This document shows, one piece after another, positions 63,464 through 64,000 of a DNA stretch of 64,000 nt. The stretch comes from Knufia peltigerae (Eukaryota; Ascomycota; Eurotiomycetes; Chaetothyriales; Trichomeriaceae). How positions within the stretch are numbered: position 1 is the stretch's first letter; every line of letters begins with the position of its first letter. Below the pieces are notes generated by a model that saw only the letters and a program-made list of their open reading frames with translations, had not been told where the DNA came from and ran no database searches. The translations under genes and the position numbers were made by a program. Location: assembly GCA_030247855.1 (NCBI GenBank), contig JAPDRN010000026.1, positions 281,210 through 345,209 of the forward strand, written 5' to 3'.

Positions 63464-64000
63464 AAATCCAGGCCCAAGACTCGTAGACAGGTTCTTCACG
63501 GAAGAGTATGTATGTTCACCAGACTCTGCGAATGGTCATGCATTTCCACCCGTAAAAAAACATCGCCATGGATCGTAATTTGTATAATTCCCCTTGTAGT
63601 GGTCCCTAACCGTATCTCGAAGAAATAAATGCGACGTGTTGCACAACGTCTCAGCCCTCGGGGCTAAGCCCCAAAGAGTTAAGCGGGAGCACGCTTGGCA
63701 CTCTTGCGACAGCGACAGACATTCTTGAAATTCAGGTCACGTCTTTGACAAACAACGTCAGAGTCACGACCTCTCGACTCGTGGATCAAAGGTCGTGGAG
63801 ATGTCGATCAAGAACTTGGGGTAAGTTGGGTGATCTTCTGGCTTCGGTACTGATCAGTCACGATTCAAGATTCCGTACTGTTGCTACTGATGGTGCATCT
63901 AGTCGTGCGCACAGGTTTGGTTGTAAAATGACCTCCGCTGCGATTCCAATTTCGCATCTAGCCATCCGACTCAATTCGATTACCCCTCCTTTATGATGGC
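63464..64000. other. Terminal interval, 537 bp
   Basis: Holds a small hairpin GGGGCTAAGCCCC (about 63659-63671). The plus frame 63745-63996 nearly reaches the window edge but has no recognisable content; it could be chance or part of a neighbouring gene. Confidence 0.3.

Overview
The window is nuclear DNA of a filamentous ascomycete (Pezizomycotina). Introns are short (47-81 nt, GT..AG), proteins are typically fungal (Zn2Cys6 regulator, ATG15, UFE1, MGM101, ECM11-domain protein), and one 5.3-kb stretch is extremely AT-rich and looks mutated by repeat-induced point mutation (RIP). Class Eurotiomycetes fits, but I cannot fix the species. All exon structures were worked out by hand from splice sites and frame; every spliced CDS closes in frame.

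1-18.6 kb is a dense run of eleven small-molecule enzymes and one regulator: SDR, quercetinase-like bicupin, FAD hydroxylase of the salicylate-hydroxylase type, HSL-type alpha/beta hydrolase, type-B carboxylesterase, medium-chain double-bond reductase, Baeyer-Villiger-type monooxygenase, NmrA-like reductase, Zn2Cys6 transcription factor, a second cupin and a SnoaL-like protein. There is no polyketide synthase, NRPS, terpene synthase, P450 or transporter. The logic (oxidise or reduce, insert oxygen, hydrolyse ester, hydroxylate or decarboxylate the ring) looks catabolic, plausibly for a plant aromatic or flavonoid. Palindromic CCGG-centred sites with inverted CGG triplets recur in its intergenic regions and suggest local control by the regulator at 14.0-16.6 kb. 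The left edge may lie outside the window. An intron-containing tRNA-Pro(CGG) at 18.9 kb sits near the right edge.

19.3-53.8 kb is a housekeeping block: RNF216-like RBR ubiquitin ligase, BTB protein, ARA2-like aldo-keto reductase, PAM16, Pex23/Pex24-family dysferlin-domain peroxin, a small glycine-rich repeat protein, ATG15, VPS9-domain GEF, ECM11-domain protein, PAS protein, BPL1 biotin ligase, COA4, MGM101, USP-domain protein, GPHR-type membrane protein and UFE1/syntaxin-18. Gene-poor gaps lie at 24.4-25.9, 40.1-42.9 and 47.0-48.3 kb.

53.9-59.28 kb is an AT-rich island holding a dead Ty3/Gypsy retroelement in gag-protease-RT-RNaseH-integrase order on the + strand. It breaks off in integrase at a sharp jump to GC-rich DNA. 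59.28-61.7 kb is GC-rich with orphan reading frames I cannot assign. 61.7-63.5 kb encodes a Myb/SANT-like protein, and the last 0.5 kb holds nothing I can call.
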